From the NCBI RefSeq assembly GCF_007990715.1, contig NZ_BJWY01000045.1:1-48311 (forward strand): 48,311 bases of DNA, written 5' to 3'. This document shows positions 48,232 through 48,311 of the stretch, one piece after another. Both the position numbers and the translations under genes were made by a program. Within the stretch, counting starts at the first letter, position 1; every line of letters begins with the position of its first letter. The stretch comes from Nocardia seriolae NBRC 15557 (GTDB taxonomy: Bacteria > Actinomycetota > Actinomycetes > Mycobacteriales > Mycobacteriaceae). The notes beneath the pieces were generated by a model, which did no database searches, was not told the DNA's origin, and saw only the letters and a program-made list of their open reading frames with translations.

Positions 48232-48311
48232 TCCAAGACCAAGAACTCGAAAAACGAAGAGCCAAAAGAAGAAAAGACAAGGATGCCTGGATGAGGGAGA
48301 GGGGGGCTGGG
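48232..48311. other. Purine-rich terminal 80 bases of the window
   Basis: No gene is seen. The stretch is markedly A/G-rich on this strand and poorer in GC than the rest, ending in runs of G and A. It could be an intergenic region or an unreliable contig end. Confidence 0.4.

Overview
The window is GC-rich, densely coded actinobacterial DNA, with many GTG starts and several apparently leaderless genes. It most likely comes from a mycolic-acid-containing member of the Mycobacteriales close to Nocardia. Indicators are an antigen-85-type mycolyltransferase-like esterase, a small secreted resuscitation-promoting factor (Rpf), a mycobacterial-type hibernation factor (RafH/Rv0079 family) beside DosR-like boxes, a KstR-like operator, and a mutA-mutB-meaB cluster. 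The species cannot be fixed from sequence reading alone.

Layout. 0-4.1 kb: AraC regulator divergent from a saccharopine-dehydrogenase-like oxidoreductase, then an acyl-CoA dehydrogenase with a TetR regulator. 4.1-8.3 kb: TetR regulator divergent, over three palindromic operators, from a 71-residue helical protein and a 510-residue protein with an exact 43-residue tryptophan repeat, followed by a zinc-ribbon short-chain dehydrogenase that lacks the catalytic tyrosine. 8.4-10.5 kb: tandem catechol-O-methyltransferase-like paralogues around a DUF2784 protein; the second copy is frameshifted. 10.5-14.1 kb: type II thioesterase and cytochrome P450, divergent from a CoA-transferase gene with an in-frame TGA. 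14.3-19.8 kb: MFS exporter, TetR regulator, FAD monooxygenase, nucleoside hydrolase and amidohydrolase. 19.7-21.9 kb: a deazaflavin-dependent nitroreductase gene broken by TAG, tandem DosR-like boxes, the hibernation factor and a DUF1304 membrane protein. 21.8-23.7 kb: ohrR-ohr-quinone reductase peroxide operon. 23.9-29.8 kb: HsaA-like flavin monooxygenase behind a KstR-like site, then a complete one-module NRPS (C-A-T-TE) coupled to a DUF6875-like gene. 29.9-36.7 kb: antigen-85-like esterase, then the methylmalonyl-CoA mutase operon with a trailing GNAT gene. 36.9-40.6 kb: two membrane proteins and a NarL-type two-component cluster with an extra receiver-only protein. 40.7-43.4 kb: sulfonate/taurine-type ABC importer behind an 11-codon leader ORF. 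43.5-48.3 kb: Rpf with a long leader and CRP-type site, SPFH/NfeD pair, DUF3097 protein, an unrecognised protein and a VOC protein.

Functional themes are acyl-CoA, propionate and sterol catabolism, oxidative stress, dormancy and resuscitation, and a small nonribosomal-peptide locus. Most visible regulation is local: regulators divergent from or next to their targets, with palindromes between them. Three genes between 9.7 and 20.2 kb carry a single disrupting lesion each (one frameshift, two in-frame stops), which may be real decay or sequencing error. No tRNA, rRNA, CRISPR array, insertion sequence or phage gene was seen.
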